Part shown: piece by piece, positions 12,735 to 15,355 of the stretch
How positions within the stretch are numbered: the stretch's first letter is position 1
How the letters are laid out: each line of letters begins with the position of its first letter
The notes under the pieces: generated by a model
Seen by the model: only the letters and a program-made list of their open reading frames with translations
What the model was told of the DNA's origin: nothing
Databases searched by the model: none
Translations under genes and position numbers: made by a program
Source of the DNA: Polyangiaceae bacterium
GTDB lineage: Bacteria > Myxococcota_A > Polyangia > Polyangiales > Polyangiaceae
Reading direction: 5' to 3'
Length of the DNA: 15,355 nucleotides
Assembly (NCBI GenBank): GCA_025934595.1
Contig: JAICXU010000015.1
Coordinates: forward strand, 1 to 15,355

Positions 12735-15355
12735 ATGCGCACGCTTCGCCTGGCCTCGTTTCTCGTTCTCTCCGGAGCTCTCGGGCTCACGCTTCGATCG
12801 CACACGGCACGTGCGGCGTGGCCTCCGCAGCCCACGGACGATTTTCAGAACCCGCCGAACTGGCCGAACGATCCCGATTTCAAGAACACGTGGCAGTGGC
12901 AGTCATGGCTGCCCGCGCAGCAACCGAACACCGCGCCGTACTTGAGCGCGGACACGAAGCTCGGCGCGGCGGGCATGCGCGTCGACCAAGCGTGGACGAT
13001 GTCCATCGGCGATCCGCACGTGCGCATCGCCGTGCTCGACTCGGGCATCGAGTGGGAGCAGCCCGACCTCGTCAACAAAGCGTACTTGAACGCGGGCGAG
13101 CTCACGGGCACACACCGGCCGCAAAATGCGAGCGGCGGCGCGTGCGGCGGAACGGGCGATCTCGCGGGCTACGACTGCAACGGCGACGGCGTGTTTTCGA
13201 TCGCCGATTATCGCGACGACCCGCGCATGTCACCCGTCGTCACCGGCGACAAATGTTTGGACCCCGCGACGCTGCAGCCGACCGCGAACGATCGCATTCA
13301 AGGCGACGTGAATCGCAACTGCGTCCTCGACGCGGGCGATCTCATCGAGATGTTCTCCGACGGCACCGACGACGACGGCAACGGCTACGTCGACGACATC
13401 TCGGGTTGGGACTTCTACAAAAACGACAACAATCCGTACGACGACACGCGGTACGGACACGGCACCGGCGAGGCGCGCGATTCGTCGGCCGAAGGCAACA
13501 ACGGCATCGGCGGTATCGGCGGCTGTCCGCTCTGCCGATTCGAGCTGCTTCGCTGCGGCGACAGCTTCATCGCGGACTCGAACGAGTTCGCGAAGGCGGT
13601 CGTCTATGCGACCGACACGGGCGCCAGCGTCGTGCAAGAAGCGCTCGGCACCGTCGACATGACGAATTTCGCGCGGGACGCGATCGACTACGCGTACGCG
13701 AAGCACGTCACCGTCGTCGCGAGCATGGCCGACGAAAACTCGCGCCATCACAATTATCCCGCCTCCACGAACCACACGCTCCCGGTGCACGCCGTCACGT
13801 TCAACGGCCCCGAGTTCGATTCGTCTTCGAGCTTCCTCAACTTCAACACGTGCACGAACTACGGCGGACAGCTCGTGCTCAGCGTGAGCGGGCCTTCGTG
13901 CTCGAGCGAGGCGACGGGGCGAACGTCCGGCATCACGGGGCTCATTTATTCGCTGGCGCGCGCGCAAACGCCGCCGCTCGATCTGTCGGCCGAAGAAATC
14001 ATGCAGCTCTACAAGCTGACCGCGGACGACATCGACGTGCCCGAGTCGCGCGATCCGAACATCAACCAAGGCCTCTATTACGAATCGAAGCCGGGCTTCG
14101 ATCAGAGGTTCGGTTATGGGCGCGTGAATGCCTACACGCTGATGCAGCAAATCACGTCGAAGATGATTCCGCCGGAGGTCGACATCACGTCACCGGCTTG
14201 GTTCGACACGCTGTACGCGAATCGCGTGGACGGGCCCGTGCCGCTGATGGGCACCGTCGCGGCGAAGCGTGCGCAGTCGTACGACTTCGCGGTGTCGTGG
14301 GCGCCGGGCGTCGAGCCGGACGATTCGCAATTCGTGGCGCTCGGTCCGGGTCTCACGGCCGTGTCATCGGCGACGGTGAGCGGCGCGAATGGAACGCCGC
14401 TCGCGATGATCGACCCGACCGCGATCGATACCTCGCATCCTGCCGATCCCGATTCTCCGCACCACGAGAACGACAAGACGATCACCATCAAGGTGACGGC
14501 CGTCGCGCATTATCCCGGCGGCGACGTGAAAGGCGAAGCGCGCCGCACGATCGCGATCGTGAACGGACAGAACGGCCTCGACACGGATCTCTTGCCGGGC
14601 TTTCCGCTGCGCGACGGCGACTCGGGTGAATCGAGCCCCAAGCTCGCGGACATCGACGGCGACGGCGTGCGCGACATCGTCCACGCCACGTCCGGCGGGC
14701 TCCTCCACGTCTTCACGATGAAGAGCGGAACACCCGAAGAATTGCCTGGATTTCCATTCCATACGCTGCCGATCGACGGCTTGAATCCTGCCGTCACCGA
14801 TCCCGCCGTTCCGAAATATTCGACGTCGGCCGCCTACCTCGCCGGAAAAAATGGCGGCGTGGATCCCACCGTCGCGCGTGAAGCGATCCTCGCGACACCC
14901 GCCGTCGGCGATCTCGACGGCGACGGCAAACCGGAGATCGTGATCGTCACCTACTCCGGAACGATCTACGTCGTGAACTCGCTCGGGCAGTCCGTGAAAG
15001 GTTGGCCGCAGCGGCTTCCGCTCGTGCCGTCGTGCCCGCAAGATCCGACGAAGACGAAGCCGGCGAGCTGCATGGACGTGTTTCACGGATGGGCGCGCGG
15101 CGCGTTCGGCAGCCCCGTGCTCGCCGACTTCGACAAGGACGGCAAGCCCGAGATCGTCCTCGCCGCATTCGACGGCAACATCCGCGTGCTGCATCTCGAC
15201 GGCTCCGAGCTCGCCGGCTTCCCCGTCGCGCTCCATTCGACGCGCAAGGCCTGCAGCGCCGTGTCGCCAAGCTTTTGGGAGAGCACTGAAATGGCCACTG
15301 CCCTCGCTTCCCCTCCGAATTCTGCGCCCGCAGCGGCTCGGCCCGCTCGTTCGAA
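12735..15355 (+). CDS. secreted subtilisin-like (S8) serine protease with FG-GAP repeats, 3' end beyond the window
   Basis: The ATG at 12735 opens a frame with no stop to the window end (at least 873 codons). A Sec signal peptide (LASFLVLSGALGLTL, cleavage near ARA-AW) is followed by a subtilase domain. Catalytic residues: Asp102 in VRIAVLDSGIEW, His242 in YGHGTGEA, oxyanion Asn335 in ADENSRHHNYPAS, and Ser398 in GRTSGITGL. The His and Ser contexts depart from the usual HGTHVAG and GTSMAxP. Between Asp and His are Ca-loop-like stretches (DCNGDGVFSIADY, DVNRNCVLDAGDL) and the typical DDDGNGYVDDISGWDF. A linker domain (about 470-620) precedes three FG-GAP/VCBS units around 639 (DIDGDGVRDI), 726 (DLDGDGKPEI) and 798 (DFDKDGKPEI). 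The predicted product is an extracellular or surface protease. The sequence after about residue 834 changes character and may not belong to this protein. Confidence 0.9.
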   Translation, partial: MRTLRLASFLVLSGALGLTLRSHTARAAWPPQPTDDFQNPPNWPNDPDFKNTWQWQSWLPAQQPNTAPYLSADTKLGAAGMRVDQAWTMSIGDPHVRIAVLDSGIEWEQPDLVNKAYLNAGELTGTHRPQNASGGACGGTGDLAGYDCNGDGVFSIADYRDDPRMSPVVTGDKCLDPATLQPTANDRIQGDVNRNCVLDAGDLIEMFSDGTDDDGNGYVDDISGWDFYKNDNNPYDDTRYGHGTGEARDSSAEGNNGIGGIGGCPLCRFELLRCGDSFIADSNEFAKAVVYATDTGASVVQEALGTVDMTNFARDAIDYAYAKHVTVVASMADENSRHHNYPASTNHTLPVHAVTFNGPEFDSSSSFLNFNTCTNYGGQLVLSVSGPSCSSEATGRTSGITGLIYSLARAQTPPLDLSAEEIMQLYKLTADDIDVPESRDPNINQGLYYESKPGFDQRFGYGRVNAYTLMQQITSKMIPPEVDITSPAWFDTLYANRVDGPVPLMGTVAAKRAQSYDFAVSWAPGVEPDDSQFVALGPGLTAVSSATVSGANGTPLAMIDPTAIDTSHPADPDSPHHENDKTITIKVTAVAHYPGGDVKGEARRTIAIVNGQNGLDTDLLPGFPLRDGDSGESSPKLADIDGDGVRDIVHATSGGLLHVFTMKSGTPEELPGFPFHTLPIDGLNPAVTDPAVPKYSTSAAYLAGKNGGVDPTVAREAILATPAVGDLDGDGKPEIVIVTYSGTIYVVNSLGQSVKGWPQRLPLVPSCPQDPTKTKPASCMDVFHGWARGAFGSPVLADFDKDGKPEIVLAAFDGNIRVLHLDGSELAGFPVALHSTRKACSAVSPSFWESTEMATALASPPNSAPAAARPARS
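15236..15355 (+). other. possible junction: other gene's 3' end and a new start
   Basis: Here a second frame reads QGLQRRVAKLLGEH and stops at TGA 15287-15289, and one base later an ATG (15291) follows GGGAGAG at a good spacing, then reads MATALASPPNSAPAA. A stop, Shine-Dalgarno and start in this arrangement look like the boundary of two coupled genes. The ATG is in the protease frame, so an internal Met is the alternative. Confidence 0.3.

Noticed and set aside
12818..14629. 603-codon plus-strand frame
   Set aside because: Arg/His-rich sequence with no motif, lying out of frame over the subtilase, whose own frame shows the catalytic triad, signal peptide and FG-GAP repeats.

Overview
The window looks like chromosome of a high-GC deltaproteobacterial-type predator lineage (Myxococcota, probably class Polyangia). 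This is inferred from the CG-rich third codon positions and from gene content: several small lipoproteins with long Gly/Ser/Asp linkers followed by Cys-rich modules, a periplasmic protein ending in an AgmX/PglI-type tail domain, a subtilase fused to FG-GAP repeats, and a receiver-XRE response regulator. No rRNA, tRNA, transposase, integrase or CRISPR array was found.

Layout. Positions 31-217 hold about 3.3 copies of a 57-bp tandem repeat, each with a perfect hairpin, just beyond the stop of a RhlE-type DEAD-box helicase (minus strand, 223-1530). From 1622 to 6089 the minus strand encodes four envelope proteins: an outer-membrane-type protein whose start overlaps the end of a large lipoprotein gene, a 16-Cys lipoprotein, and an AgmX-tail periplasmic protein. 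Divergent from the last is a receiver-XRE regulator (6197-6811, plus). Twin hairpins separate it from a convergent SUKH (SMI1/KNR4) gene.

Between two copies of an unusual palindrome pair (7799-7835 and 9657-9693, both built on GCGCCA-TTC-TGGCGC) lie three minus-strand accessory genes: a Uma2-family nuclease, a small membrane protein and a probable DNA-binding protein. Next comes a divergent pair, an acyl-CoA-dehydrogenase-like flavoprotein (9751-10890, minus) and an HxlR regulator with an SCP2-like sensor domain (10958-11647, plus), which together look like a regulator and its target. A 94-aa orphan (minus), a Cys-rich lipoprotein (plus) and a large secreted subtilisin-like protease follow. 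The protease reading frame starts at 12735 and is still open at the window edge.

Most interesting points: the paired palindromes bracketing the accessory block; the hairpin-bearing tandem repeat after rhlE; the receiver-XRE fusion; the protease, with Ca-loop-like insertions, an atypical His/Ser context and a suspicious change of sequence character in its last 120 bases; and a chain of overlapping micro-ORFs leading into the SUKH gene. None of these by itself demonstrates a new biological system. The palindrome-bracketed block is the best candidate for follow-up.
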